From Candidatus Saccharimonadales bacterium (GTDB taxonomy: Bacteria; Patescibacteriota; Saccharimonadia; Saccharimonadales; UBA4665): a stretch of DNA of 64,000 nucleotides. Positions 49,858-59,501 of this stretch are shown in pieces. The position numbers were made by a program, and so were the translations under genes. The notes under the pieces were generated by a model that ran no database searches, was not told where the DNA came from, and was given only the letters and a program-made list of their open reading frames with translations. Each line of letters starts with the position of its first letter. Position 1 is the stretch's first letter. The stretch lies in the NCBI GenBank assembly GCA_036388415.1, contig DASVRW010000002.1, forward strand, positions 124,001 to 188,000, in the 5' to 3' direction.

Positions 49858-52064
49858 AGTAAATTCTCTCCTTTTTTATGCCGCATCGGCAGCATCATGA
49901 TAAATGTGGAACCTTTGCCTGGTTTGCTGGTCGCAGTTATCGAACCACCATGCCGCTCAATTATCTTCCGGCAAACAGCGAGTCCTATACCAGTGCCTTC
50001 ATAGCTGTCGCGGTTATGCAGACGTTGGAAAACCGCAAAGATACGATCAAGATATTTTTCATCAAATCCAAGACCGTTGTCTTCGATCTCCAAACGACAA
50101 TATTTGATATTATCAGCTTCGTTTGTTTCTATGGTCGACCTGATGTGCAGGTACGGTGGGACGCCGGGGCGTTGAAATTTGATAGCATTGGCGATGAGGT
50201 TTTGCATCAACTGCCGCATTTGCATGGCGTCAGCATGAATGCTTGGCAGCTTGTCGACTTCGATGACTGCTTGCGTGTCGGCAATGCGGATTTCCAAATC
50301 TCCCATGACTTCTTTGACAACAGTATGAAGATTGACGGTTGTGAATTCGCGGCCCTTGGTTGTAACTCTCGAGAACGAGAGAATGTCTTCGATCAAAGCG
50401 CTCATCCGGGCAGCAGCGTTACGCATCCGGTCGAGATAATCGGCACCTTCGCCGATGACATCACTGTACTCAGTTTGCAATAAATTTCCAAATGCTTGAA
50501 TCTTGCGCAGCGGTTCCTGTAGATCGTGAGATGCGACATAGGCAAAATCCTGTAATTCCTGATTGCTTCGCTGCAGGCTTATGTTCGTTTCCTCGAGAAG
50601 CGCCGTGCGACTCTCGACGCGGTGCTCTAACTCTTCATTGACGATGCGCAGCTCTTCCTCAAGTCGTATACGTGCAGCCAACTCTTTTTGGGCGTCATCA
50701 TACAGACTGGCATTGGTCATGGCGAGCGACGCCCGGCTGGCGAGTTCCTCGGCCATTTCAAGATCTGATTCGTTATAATTTCGCTTCTTGTCGGTCGTAA
50801 TGAGCGTAATCGCTCCAACGGTTTTACCATGTGTTTTGAGTGGAACAATGATAATAGATGTCAACGCTAGATCATGAAGCAATTTGTATTCTTCCTCGCT
50901 TTTCGCTGATGCCAGTATCAGGTTGTCATCGATATATGGATAGAATTCTGGCTTGCCGGTACGCACCGTTTTGGGGATGCCCGTGGGATCATCAAGGTTT
51001 GGCGGACCTTGCTGTGCGCGGAGCTCACGGGCCCACGTAACTTTGGCAGGATCTTTGTGAGCAAGCGCAACTTGTTGCAGCTGATTTTTGTCATCCAAAA
51101 TGTCCACAGTACACCAGTCGGCTACGTCTGGAACCATCAAATCAGCAATAGTCTGAAGCGTCGTCTTATAGTCAAGTGACTGCGACAAGACGGCACTGGC
51201 CTGCGCAAGATAACTCAAATTATTTTCGACTATTTTCCTCTCAGTAATGTCTACTAGAAAACCGGGGAATTTGACGGCCTTACCGGTGCGGTCTTTTTCG
51301 ACGCTGCCCCGTGCAATCAACCAGCGGTGTGCACCGTCTCTGCTGATTGTGCGGTATTCGCTATGGAAAACGTCGCCGGATTTTATGGCTTTAGCAATCG
51401 CCTTCCGTACTTTTGGCCGATCGTCTGGATGCATCGCAGCCGTAAAGGCATCTAGCGGCAATCCGTTGGCAGCTTCGTCGACGGGTACGCCAAACATTGC
51501 AGCTGTGTTTTGGTCGCATATAATTTTGTCAGTATCAAAATCCCAGGTCCAGGTTCCAATCATGCCGGTTGATAGGGCTTCATTGAGCTGACGCTGGGTG
51601 TATTCCAATTTATCACCTGCCAAAACTTCCTGAGTGATATCTTTGGTTGCCTGATAGACAAGAGCTAATGTACCATCGGAGTTAAATATAGGGTGGTGGG
51701 TCAGGCGCCAATATTTTGGGACGAGCATGCCGGTCTGATCCTTCAGATCATACTGTATAGTCGGCATAGAATCCGGGCTACCAGTAGCGATAACACGTCG
51801 CATTGATTCGGCAACATCGTTAACGCCCGTTTTTTGAAATTTCTCTGAAGTATCAGGGAACACTTCAAACAGTGGTCTTCCCAGTGCGTTTTCCGGGTTC
51901 ATCATCGCCATGCGGCTATGAACCCGGTTCTCGGCAACAATCGTAAAGTCCGGATCATCCGGGAGCACTGCAATATAACCTTCCGGTAACGAATCAAACA
52001 GTTGCTGGTAATCGATCGGGGTGCTGCGAGCTAACTTTTTGATTGTAGATGTGGGAGCGGTCAT
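49854..52064 (-). CDS. Soluble PAS-PAS-GAF sensor histidine kinase
   Basis: 736 residues from the ATG at 52064 (the longer frame to 52139 starts with residues unlike the family). PAS 1 is at about residues 20-160 (EGYIAVLPDDPDFTIVAENR), PAS/PAC 2 at about 165-290 (IGTWTWDFDTDKIICDQNTA), GAF at about 300-460, a coiled coil, then HisKA (FAYVASHDLQEPLRKIQAF) and HATPase (QLMQNLIANAIKFQRPGVPP; IEDNGLGFDEKYLD; GTGIGLAVCRKIIERHGGSI). No membrane segment or PHY domain is seen, so it probably senses an internal signal. First gene of the signalling operon. Confidence 0.92.
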   Translation of the reverse strand: MTAPTSTIKKLARSTPIDYQQLFDSLPEGYIAVLPDDPDFTIVAENRVHSRMAMMNPENALGRPLFEVFPDTSEKFQKTGVNDVAESMRRVIATGSPDSMPTIQYDLKDQTGMLVPKYWRLTHHPIFNSDGTLALVYQATKDITQEVLAGDKLEYTQRQLNEALSTGMIGTWTWDFDTDKIICDQNTAAMFGVPVDEAANGLPLDAFTAAMHPDDRPKVRKAIAKAIKSGDVFHSEYRTISRDGAHRWLIARGSVEKDRTGKAVKFPGFLVDITERKIVENNLSYLAQASAVLSQSLDYKTTLQTIADLMVPDVADWCTVDILDDKNQLQQVALAHKDPAKVTWARELRAQQGPPNLDDPTGIPKTVRTGKPEFYPYIDDNLILASAKSEEEYKLLHDLALTSIIIVPLKTHGKTVGAITLITTDKKRNYNESDLEMAEELASRASLAMTNASLYDDAQKELAARIRLEEELRIVNEELEHRVESRTALLEETNISLQRSNQELQDFAYVASHDLQEPLRKIQAFGNLLQTEYSDVIGEGADYLDRMRNAAARMSALIEDILSFSRVTTKGREFTTVNLHTVVKEVMGDLEIRIADTQAVIEVDKLPSIHADAMQMRQLMQNLIANAIKFQRPGVPPYLHIRSTIETNEADNIKYCRLEIEDNGLGFDEKYLDRIFAVFQRLHNRDSYEGTGIGLAVCRKIIERHGGSITATSKPGKGSTFIMMLPMRHKKGENLL

Positions 52065-52228
52065 ACGGCACAACGAGCAGAGATTAATCAATGCTCCTCT
52101 TTCTGTGTCTATAGTATATGCGACGATAATCAATCGCAAAGAGAATTATTTCATAGCGAAATTAATAAACGTTAGCGTAATAATTATGAATCGCCATATT
52201 TTATACATGAACGGTGTACAATTAAGGT

Positions 52229-52591
52229 ATGATAGCCCTCGAAATACTGACTTGGTGGTACCGCCAGGGCTGGTCTCAGATCATCAAAAACGCGGAAACA
52301 CGCAGTACTAAGGTATCGCACCTGTTTTCAGTTCCCATATTGCTCCGAACCTTGTTTGCGCCGTGGCGCCGGATCATAACATATCCAGGAGCCAGTATCG
52401 AGGCCAAATTCAGAGCCGCTGGTGATAATCTGGTGAGCCGGGTCGTCGGCTTTACGGTGCGCTCGCTGGTGCTGCTGTCCGCGGGAGTTATGTTGCTGCT
52501 CACGACTGTGGCGGCATTGCTGCAGCTAGTCATCTGGCCATTGATACCACCTGCCGTCATCGTTCTATTCGTAAAAGGAATAATTGGTTAA
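52229..52591 (+). CDS. Conserved small membrane protein preceding the Clp-like gene
   Basis: 120 residues: an amphipathic N-terminal part (LEILTWWYRQGWSQII), a motif FSVPILLRTLFAPWRRI, then two closely spaced helices (LVLLSAGVMLLLTTVAALLQ; IWPLIPPAVIVLFV). TACAAT lies 6 nt before the ATG, so it is likely leaderless. The next gene starts 3 bp after its stop, which strongly suggests joint function with the membrane Clp-like ATPase. Confidence 0.75.
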   Translation: MIALEILTWWYRQGWSQIIKNAETRSTKVSHLFSVPILLRTLFAPWRRIITYPGASIEAKFRAAGDNLVSRVVGFTVRSLVLLSAGVMLLLTTVAALLQLVIWPLIPPAVIVLFVKGIIG

Positions 52592-52594
52592 TTT

Positions 52595-55225
52595 ATGAAT
52601 CCAGATCAGCAATCACCGACGCCACCGCCAAGTCCACTTCCGCCCGAGGCGCAGCCGCAGCATAACCCGGCAGTTCAATATATGGGGCCAGCACAGACGC
52701 AGTATGCCCCAGCCTACCCTGTCCCGACTGAAGCCGCAGTCACGGGGGCAGCGCCGCCAACTGCCGTACCTGGCAGTTTGCCCGAACCAGTGCAGCCACT
52801 GGCCAAGCAGCCCGCCTACCCTGCCACGCCGAGCCTCGATACATCCCGCCCGGCAGCTAATTCGCCCTATCTTGATCTTCGGTCACAGCGCGCCCGTTAT
52901 GCGCGCCTGGGCCGGCGTCTGTCGCGCGGTGGGTACGCAGTACTAGTCGGGATTTCCGCGGTACTACTGTGCATCGGGCTTATTTGTTTATATGCCGGGC
53001 TGCAGCGGTATGGATTTTTAGCATTGTCGGCTGCCCTGCTGAGTTTTATGCCCGCAGCCTGGTATGCTATGGAGTTGAAGCCTTTGCCGGCGCATGGCAA
53101 TACGCTGACGGACCACGTCTCGGCAACTATATTGTCCGCTTTCCAGCCAGATGACATACTGGCGCCGCAAGCGATTTGGCAGAAACTACGTAGCAACTGG
53201 CAATTTGTGTTTTATGCCAATCATTTCCTGGTGTCATCCGACATAATCGAGCAATGTCTGAGTACGCGTGAGCAAGACATGGCCCATGTCTGGTCCGAAG
53301 CTGAGCGCCTAGCGCGGGCAACAGACAGTAACGTCATTGAACCTGGCCATTTAGCGGGTGCGCTGCTTGTCACGTCGTCAGAATTCACCGATTTGCTGTC
53401 GCGGATGAAGCTGGCTGCCGGCGACGCCGAGGCGGTTGCCATGTGGCTTGGCCGGGCGCTCGATGCGATGCGTGCCGACAAACCGTATTTTGGCGGCATC
53501 GGCCGGGATTGGGCCAATGGCTTTACTCCGCAGCTAAATAAGTACGGATTCAATATCAGCTTGTCGATCGAGCAACACGGTTCGCATTTCGGCTGGTTAA
53601 CAACCTCGCCGGGCGTGACGGCGATGAAAAACGCTTTTTCGCAGGGTACATCGACAATTGGCCTGATAGGCGAGCCGGGTGTCGGCAAAACTAGCCATGT
53701 GCATGCCCTCGCGCAGTTATTGCTCGAAGAAAAGAACGATCGCAATTTGGAACACCGACAGTTAGTTTCACTGAGTCCATCGACCATTTTGTCGGCGGCC
53801 AAACGGCCCGGTGAACTTGAAGATATTGTTATGTCGCTTTTGGTTGAGACGGTGCACGCCGGTCACATTATATTATTCCTCGACGACGCACAGCTATTTT
53901 TCCGGAGTGGTCCAGGATCATTCGATATGACGCAGATTCTGCTGCCGGTATTACAGTCCCGATCAGTCCAAATGGTCATGGCTATGACGCCGCACGACTA
54001 TCAGCTACTGAAGGCAACAAATGCATCATTCGCGAATCTCATCAGTCCAGTCATGCTGAGTGAGCCGTCTGAACAGGATGTCATGCGCGTACTCGAAGAC
54101 AATGCTTTGTCGCTTGAACATCGGCACAAAGTGCTGATTCCCTACGAAACGCTCCGTGAAACATATCGATTGAGCGGCCGCTACCTGCAGGACGCATCTT
54201 TCCCCGGCAAGGCATTGCAGCTGCTCGAGAATTCCCTGTCATACAGTGAACACGACGGTATCGTCACGGCTGTATCAGTACAAAAAGCCATCGAGCAGAG
54301 CCGCGGTGTTAAAGTCAGCTCGGCAGCGCCGGCTGAAGCAGACGAGCTGCTGCATCTCGAAGACCGCATTCATGAACGGATGATCAATCAAACGCATGCC
54401 GTCCATGTCGTTGCCAGTGCCCTGCGCCGTGCCCGCGCCGGTGTTGCCAACCCGAGACGACCGATCGGTAGCTTCCTATTTCTCGGTCCAACTGGTGTCG
54501 GTAAGACGGAACTTGCCAAAGCCGTCGCGGCCACGTATTTCGGCGCCGAGTCCAATATTATCCGGCTCGATATGAGCGAGTATCAGCAGCCCGACGATGT
54601 GCGCCGCCTGCTTAGCAACGGCGCCGAAGAAAGCCGTAGTCTCATTATGGCCGTACGCCAGCAGCCATTTGCAGTCGTACTGCTTGATGAGATCGAAAAG
54701 GCCCACGCAAATATACTCAATCTGCTACTGCAGCTGCTTGACGAAGGCCAGCTGACTGATACTGGTGGACGAATCGCTTCGTTCAAAGACTGCGTGATTA
54801 TCGTGACCTCCAATGCCGGCGCCAGTACGATCCGGGACCGTATCGGCCACGGCGAGCAACTGGAAAGTTTCCAATCCGAGCTGGTTGATGAACTGATCAA
54901 CAGCGGTCAGTTCAGACCGGAACTTCTCAACCGCTTCGATGAGATCGTGCTGTTCCGTCCGCTCAATGAGTCGGAACTGGCACAGGTCGTCCAGCTGATG
55001 ATGAAGGATATTAATAAGACGCTGTCCAACCAGAATATCTCTGTCGCACTGACGGAGGCAGCTATCCAGAAAGTCGTGGCCACCGGCTACGACGCCCGTC
55101 TTGGTGCCCGGCCGATGCGCCGCGCGCTGCAACGCGCTGTCGAAGACGGTATAGCTAATCGGATTCTCCGTGGTGAGACGCGGCCCGGCGACCATGTTGT
55201 CATGGACGTGGCTGACTTAGGCTAG
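52595..55225 (+). CDS. Membrane-anchored Clp-like double AAA+ protein without pore loops
   Basis: 876 residues. A Pro-rich N-terminus, two helices near residues 115-155 (GYAVLVGISAVLLCIGLICL), a helical ClpN-like region, then two AAA+ modules. NBD1 has Walker A GEPGVGKTS but Walker B ILFLDDAQ (Glu to Asp), FANLISPV where ERRFQPV carries the Arg finger, and no YRG pore loop. NBD2 keeps GPTGVGKTE, VVLLDEIEKA, LNRFDEI and LGARPMRRA but lacks GYVG. There is no M-domain and no IGF ClpP loop. It is probably not a classical threading unfoldase; a membrane remodelling or scaffolding ATPase is more likely. Confidence 0.85.
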   Translation: MNPDQQSPTPPPSPLPPEAQPQHNPAVQYMGPAQTQYAPAYPVPTEAAVTGAAPPTAVPGSLPEPVQPLAKQPAYPATPSLDTSRPAANSPYLDLRSQRARYARLGRRLSRGGYAVLVGISAVLLCIGLICLYAGLQRYGFLALSAALLSFMPAAWYAMELKPLPAHGNTLTDHVSATILSAFQPDDILAPQAIWQKLRSNWQFVFYANHFLVSSDIIEQCLSTREQDMAHVWSEAERLARATDSNVIEPGHLAGALLVTSSEFTDLLSRMKLAAGDAEAVAMWLGRALDAMRADKPYFGGIGRDWANGFTPQLNKYGFNISLSIEQHGSHFGWLTTSPGVTAMKNAFSQGTSTIGLIGEPGVGKTSHVHALAQLLLEEKNDRNLEHRQLVSLSPSTILSAAKRPGELEDIVMSLLVETVHAGHIILFLDDAQLFFRSGPGSFDMTQILLPVLQSRSVQMVMAMTPHDYQLLKATNASFANLISPVMLSEPSEQDVMRVLEDNALSLEHRHKVLIPYETLRETYRLSGRYLQDASFPGKALQLLENSLSYSEHDGIVTAVSVQKAIEQSRGVKVSSAAPAEADELLHLEDRIHERMINQTHAVHVVASALRRARAGVANPRRPIGSFLFLGPTGVGKTELAKAVAATYFGAESNIIRLDMSEYQQPDDVRRLLSNGAEESRSLIMAVRQQPFAVVLLDEIEKAHANILNLLLQLLDEGQLTDTGGRIASFKDCVIIVTSNAGASTIRDRIGHGEQLESFQSELVDELINSGQFRPELLNRFDEIVLFRPLNESELAQVVQLMMKDINKTLSNQNISVALTEAAIQKVVATGYDARLGARPMRRALQRAVEDGIANRILRGETRPGDHVVMDVADLG

Positions 55226-55306
55226 CTTAGATTTAAATTTGTTACGCCGACGCTCTTGAGATATATTTCACTGCCCTGCATACTAGGTATACGTTACGCT
55301 AACCGG

Positions 55307-57100
55307 ATGCATACTGATATGAACGACCACACACCATTTTTGATACCTGGACAAGACAAGATCTTTGGGCGTTGGCCCGAGGGAGCGCTGGTCTATCATA
55401 TATATCCACGCAGCTTTCAGGACAGTAATAATGATGGCATTGGTGATTTACCCGGCATTATCAGCCGCCTCGATCATTTGCAGGATCTACATGTCACTGC
55501 ACTCTGGCTTAGCCCATTTTATCCGTCTCCCATGGCAGACTTCGGCTATGACGTCTCAGATTACTGCGATGTTAATCCGCTCTTTGGAACACTGGATGAC
55601 TTCAAATCGCTTATGAAAGAAGCGGCAGCGCGTGACATCAAAGTCATGATCGATCTAGTGCCAAATCATACCTCGGATGAGCATATCTGGTTCCAGGAAT
55701 CTGCCAAATCGGCCGACACTACCAATCCGTTTCGCGACTGGTATGTCTGGCGCGACCCAGTATACCGTGATGGTAGCGACCAGCCAAGCCCGCCAAATAA
55801 CTGGCGCGATGCTCTTACCGGTGGGACGGCCTGGCAATGGAGTGAGTCGAGGCAACAATATTACCTGCATAGCTTCGATGTGCGCCAGCCTGATTTGAAC
55901 TGGAGCAACCCTGCCGTCCGTGAGGCTATGCGGGCAGTTATGCGCTTTTGGCTCGATCTCGGTGTCGACGGCTTTCGAGTTGACGCCGTCTACTGGATGG
56001 CCAAGGAGCCGCTGATGAGCGACGATCCGGTTGACCCAGAATACGTCGAAGGTGAAGATCTGCCCTATCATGCGCTGAAGCATGACAATAGCCGCGGCTG
56101 GCCGGCAGTCTACGCCTATTTGTCAGAAATGGCCGAAGTGCTGCACGAAGATCGCTACAAGGACAAACAGCGCTTCATGGTCACTGAAGCTTACCCCGAG
56201 GGCCATAACCCACTGGTTGAGTATCTTAATTTTTATGTCGGCATGGACCCGCAGGTGGCGGCGCCGTTCAATTTTGAAGCCTTGGAGCTGCCTTGGGAGG
56301 CTGGCGCCTGGCGCAGATTCCTGCGCGCTTTTCACAGCGCGCTGCACCAGATAGATCCGCACTGCGTACCGAGCTATGCCTTTGGCAATCATGATAAACC
56401 GCGCATAGCCTCCCGTATCGGTGCCGAGGCTGCACGGTCAGCTGCTGTGTTACTCCTGACGCTGCCTGGCATGGCATTTCTGTATTATGGGGACGAGATA
56501 GGTATGAAAGATGTCGTCATACCCCGTGACCAAGTGCAGGATCCGGCCGCGAAAGGCGAACCGGGTTTGGAGCTCGGCTACGGCCAGGGCCGCGATCCGC
56601 AGCGTACGCCAATGCAATGGTCGAGCGGCCAGAGCGCTGGCTTTTCAACAACTGACGAGACATGGTTACCTGTCGCACCGGACTACCAGGAGCAAAATGT
56701 CGAAGCTCAGCAAACTGATCCAAACTCACTGCTTAATCTGTACAAAAAGCTGAGCGGTCTTCGGGCTGGATCGGATGCCATCAAATACGGCACGATAACT
56801 GTACTCGATGTTAGCAGCCAGCATGTCCTTGGATTCATACGCCGGCCAGCGGCCGATCACAAGAATGCTGACGGTATGTCATATATTACGCTTATAAATT
56901 TTTCAGATCAGGCTGTTGAATGCGCTGCTACTTTTTCGCAAGGCTATCAGCTCGGCCGCGTGGTTGTTTCGACTCATGAGAACTACCCGCTTGAGCAGGC
57001 TTCAAGCTCATCCGAGGACGCAGGCGATTCGCCGCGTTCCGCATCGACAGCGAAGATAGTGCTTCGCCCGCACGAGGCCGCCGTATACGAGCTGGCATAG
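55307..57100 (+). CDS. GH13 alpha-glucosidase family enzyme
   Basis: 597 residues from the ATG at 55307 (55319 or a TTG at 55256 are alternatives). A (beta/alpha)8 barrel with YHIYPRSFQDSNNDGIGDLP, MIDLVPNHTSDEH (conserved region I), DGFRVDAVYW (nucleophile Asp), FMVTEAYPE (acid/base Glu) and SYAFGNHDKPR (third Asp). It belongs to the oligo-1,6-glucosidase/trehalose-synthase group; the exact linkage is uncertain. No signal peptide is seen, so it acts in the cytoplasm on imported oligosaccharides or stored glucan. Its last 173 bp overlap the convergent glycosyltransferase gene. Confidence 0.92.
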   Translation: MHTDMNDHTPFLIPGQDKIFGRWPEGALVYHIYPRSFQDSNNDGIGDLPGIISRLDHLQDLHVTALWLSPFYPSPMADFGYDVSDYCDVNPLFGTLDDFKSLMKEAAARDIKVMIDLVPNHTSDEHIWFQESAKSADTTNPFRDWYVWRDPVYRDGSDQPSPPNNWRDALTGGTAWQWSESRQQYYLHSFDVRQPDLNWSNPAVREAMRAVMRFWLDLGVDGFRVDAVYWMAKEPLMSDDPVDPEYVEGEDLPYHALKHDNSRGWPAVYAYLSEMAEVLHEDRYKDKQRFMVTEAYPEGHNPLVEYLNFYVGMDPQVAAPFNFEALELPWEAGAWRRFLRAFHSALHQIDPHCVPSYAFGNHDKPRIASRIGAEAARSAAVLLLTLPGMAFLYYGDEIGMKDVVIPRDQVQDPAAKGEPGLELGYGQGRDPQRTPMQWSSGQSAGFSTTDETWLPVAPDYQEQNVEAQQTDPNSLLNLYKKLSGLRAGSDAIKYGTITVLDVSSQHVLGFIRRPAADHKNADGMSYITLINFSDQAVECAATFSQGYQLGRVVVSTHENYPLEQASSSSEDAGDSPRSASTAKIVLRPHEAAVYELA

Positions 57101-58169
57101 CGTCAGCGCTACTAGCACGAGCGCTCCGTTCAATTTTACGCAGATAGCCACTATAATTAATGGCCTTTAGTAAGCTGCCAACAGAATTTTGGATCGTAAA
57201 TTCATTACACGCCTGTCGTCGTTCGCGGGCTGTCAGCGGGCCTTTTGCGATTGCAGTGGCAATACCATTTGCAAGCGACTTGGGATCATCAGGACGTACC
57301 AGGACCACCCCGCCAAGGTTTGTTTCCGGTAGCCCACCAGAACGCGAGGCAACAACCCGGCATCCAGCGTGTTGGGTCTCAATTGACACCATACCGAATA
57401 GCTCCTGCCAAAAGATTGCCGTCGAAGGCATGACGACGATATCGTGCTTTGCCATCAGGGCAGCCATATCTTTTGGCTCGCGCTCGGCCGGAGCAATTGT
57501 GACGTAAGGGTTTTTGCGGAGCATTGCCAGCAGGACCTTGCCTTCAGCCGTATTGCTGCCTGACGTCGTAACCGTTAAGTCAAAGGGCGGCTCTTCCTGC
57601 TTGTCTTCCATGAACATTGCAGCCAGTAATGTATAAATACCCTTATCGTTCTTAAGGCGACCAGCGAATAAAACTTGCGGCCGGCCGGTTCGCCTGCCCT
57701 GCGTTCGCTGTGCCTGACTAAATGCTACATCGGCATAGGGATAGACAGTTGGCATGCGGCTGAAATTAGTCTTGAGATACCGCCGCCAGATACCAGCTGC
57801 AAATTTACTGGCCGTTATCAGGCGAACGTCCCGGAAGGCTTCGCGTTTGTACAGCGGATCGCCGTGCTGAAACGTCGGTGGCGGACAATGCAGGATAGCG
57901 TATGGCTGATGTTTTGTCTTGACTGCCAGTGGATAGATGACATAGACAAGCAGGTCGTCGAGCTCTGCTAGTTCTTCCTTTGATTCGAGGGATAGGAAAG
58001 GAATATCGGGAAAATCATCCCGGCCGTCGTTCAGGCCATGCCCGATCGTAATGATACGTGCTTCGATACCGCGCCGATGGAGTTCGCGTATTTGTCCCGC
58101 TGTATACGTTTCTGATCCACCCGAGCCTGCCGTAAAAGGATATTTTGACGACCAAACGAACGATATCAT
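56928..58169 (-). CDS. GT4-type glycosyltransferase
   Basis: 413 residues. The N-terminal Rossmann domain has the glycine loop FTAGSGGSETYTAGQIREL. The C-terminal domain has VLFAGRLKNDKGIYTLLAAM and the donor-binding E-x7-E-like SIETQHAGCRVVASRSGGLPE. It would transfer a sugar from a nucleotide donor to an envelope glycan or lipid. The last 57 residues, basic and low-complexity (RIRRPRAGEALSS...), are the antisense of the GH13 tail, so either a true 3' overlap or a lost earlier stop is possible. SD GGAG precedes the ATG. Confidence 0.88.
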   Translation of the reverse strand: MISFVWSSKYPFTAGSGGSETYTAGQIRELHRRGIEARIITIGHGLNDGRDDFPDIPFLSLESKEELAELDDLLVYVIYPLAVKTKHQPYAILHCPPPTFQHGDPLYKREAFRDVRLITASKFAAGIWRRYLKTNFSRMPTVYPYADVAFSQAQRTQGRRTGRPQVLFAGRLKNDKGIYTLLAAMFMEDKQEEPPFDLTVTTSGSNTAEGKVLLAMLRKNPYVTIAPAEREPKDMAALMAKHDIVVMPSTAIFWQELFGMVSIETQHAGCRVVASRSGGLPETNLGGVVLVRPDDPKSLANGIATAIAKGPLTARERRQACNEFTIQNSVGSLLKAINYSGYLRKIERSARASSADAMPARIRRPRAGEALSSLSMRNAANRLRPRMSLKPAQAGSSHESKQPRGRADSLAKK

Positions 58170-58282
58170 GTAAATACTCCGTAATAAAATATCACCTTAT
58201 AGTACCTGGAAAATTGTTTCCAAGGTGTGAGATATTCCTCTATGTTTCCATTCTAGCTAGAAACATGAGCAACTTCAGCCTG

Positions 58283-58342
58283 TCAGACTGCTTTAATCTG
58301 CTTCGGTTTCTTGGTTTCTTTTTTGCCTTTATCTTTGGACAT
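58283..58342 (-). CDS. 19-residue Lys-rich peptide
   Basis: MSKDKGKKETKKPKQIKAV is preceded by an ideal SD (AAAGGA, 6-nt spacer) in an otherwise gene-free 270-bp gap. The product is strongly basic and would be soluble. Such short Lys/Pro-rich peptides may bind nucleic acid or the ribosome, but this is inference. Evidence for translation is only the SD and the composition. Confidence 0.5.
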   Translation of the reverse strand: MSKDKGKKETKKPKQIKAV

Positions 58343-58443
58343 TACGTATCCTTTCATTAATTCTTGCTTGATATAGTATGCGCTACAACTGCCAGGAGTG
58401 CTATATATAAAGTTATTGATGATCTTGAATCAGCTTAGTACGG

Positions 58444-58845
58444 CTACAGGCGAGCCGAAAATACTGATGCGAAGCTGAGCCGAGCCGGGAGCGCTTTGGC
58501 AATCGGTCCGCGCTTGTATAAGGTACCGATTTTGCCGCTGCCAGCTGGGACGAGCCTATTGTATTGAGCAGTTAGCTCGGTAGACGGTACTAGTTGATTT
58601 TCGGGAATATCCTTGTTTCGAAAGAATGTCGGCGCAACGTCGTCATTGGTATTGGACATGATCGTGAGTATCTGACCATTGTTGTCGACGATTACCCTGC
58701 GCATCGGCAATATGCGAGCTGTCACGTGTATTTCCTGCACGACTGATAATTGCGCCGCCGAAGCGCTACCACCCGCAACGACAAAAGTTGAGAGCGTAAT
58801 AGCGAGTGCAGCGATGAAGTGTGAGTGTTTCATACGCCTCATCAT
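58444..58845 (-). CDS. Small secreted protein, unknown
   Basis: 133 residues with a clear signal peptide (MKHSHFIAALAITLSTFVVA then GGSASAAQ, cleavage likely after ASA). The mature part is about 105 residues, beta-rich (VTARILPMRRVIVDNNGQIL) and without Cys. The ATG at 58833 is an alternative start. No family is recognised. Confidence 0.72.
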   Translation of the reverse strand: MMRRMKHSHFIAALAITLSTFVVAGGSASAAQLSVVQEIHVTARILPMRRVIVDNNGQILTIMSNTNDDVAPTFFRNKDIPENQLVPSTELTAQYNRLVPAGSGKIGTLYKRGPIAKALPARLSFASVFSARL

Positions 58846-58896
58846 AGCGGCTTCGTGATATCCGCGAAGCTAAGAATTTAACTGCTTGAGTATGTT

Positions 58897-59406
58897 TTAG
58901 TCCTGATTTTGTAATCGATAGATAGCAGCGTCGGTATTGCCTGAAAAGTATGTATAACTGCTTCTAATATTTGGCTTTGAATAGGTTTCGGCGACCATAG
59001 CGGCAAACGCTTCGCTTCCCAGAACGACAGCTTGTTTGAGGCGGTTAACTTCTAGTGGATCGGACGCGTTATACTGATGCGCGGCCAATTTGCGGTGCAA
59101 TCCGTGTAAACTCTGACTGACAGTGTCGTGCGTGTATACAAGTGCCTGTTCATCGGGTTCATCCGCTACCACCCTGTCATTGTCTAGAGTAATCGCTATA
59201 GCTGCCTCTGCAACAAGTCTGATTTTGTCGTGAGTATTTGGGGTTAGAGCTTCCCATTCAAATGTCGCTAAATGATCCGTGATAACGAGAGCATTACGGA
59301 GAAGCCGCTCTGCAGCATCAACATTGAAGACTTCTCTATCCTCTATCACGCGCGCGAGACTTGTATTAGATGTTGCAAGTAATTCAAAATCAATATATTC
59401 TGACAT
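58897..59406 (-). CDS. Helical cytoplasmic protein, unknown
   Basis: 169 residues, mainly acidic helices (VDAAERLLRNALVITDHLAT; RLVAEAAIAITLDNDR; LKQAVVLGSEAFAAMVAET). There is no signal peptide or membrane segment. TATTAT lies 6 nt before the ATG and there is no SD, so it is likely leaderless. No family is recognised. Confidence 0.7.
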   Translation of the reverse strand: MSEYIDFELLATSNTSLARVIEDREVFNVDAAERLLRNALVITDHLATFEWEALTPNTHDKIRLVAEAAIAITLDNDRVVADEPDEQALVYTHDTVSQSLHGLHRKLAAHQYNASDPLEVNRLKQAVVLGSEAFAAMVAETYSKPNIRSSYTYFSGNTDAAIYRLQNQD

Positions 59407-59501
59407 ATTATGATAATATCATATTTAAGCATAAAAGTAAATAGATAGGTCGGGCTACTATTGGGCGTAGCCTGATGTACATGGCCACTAGCTTATACGG
59501 C

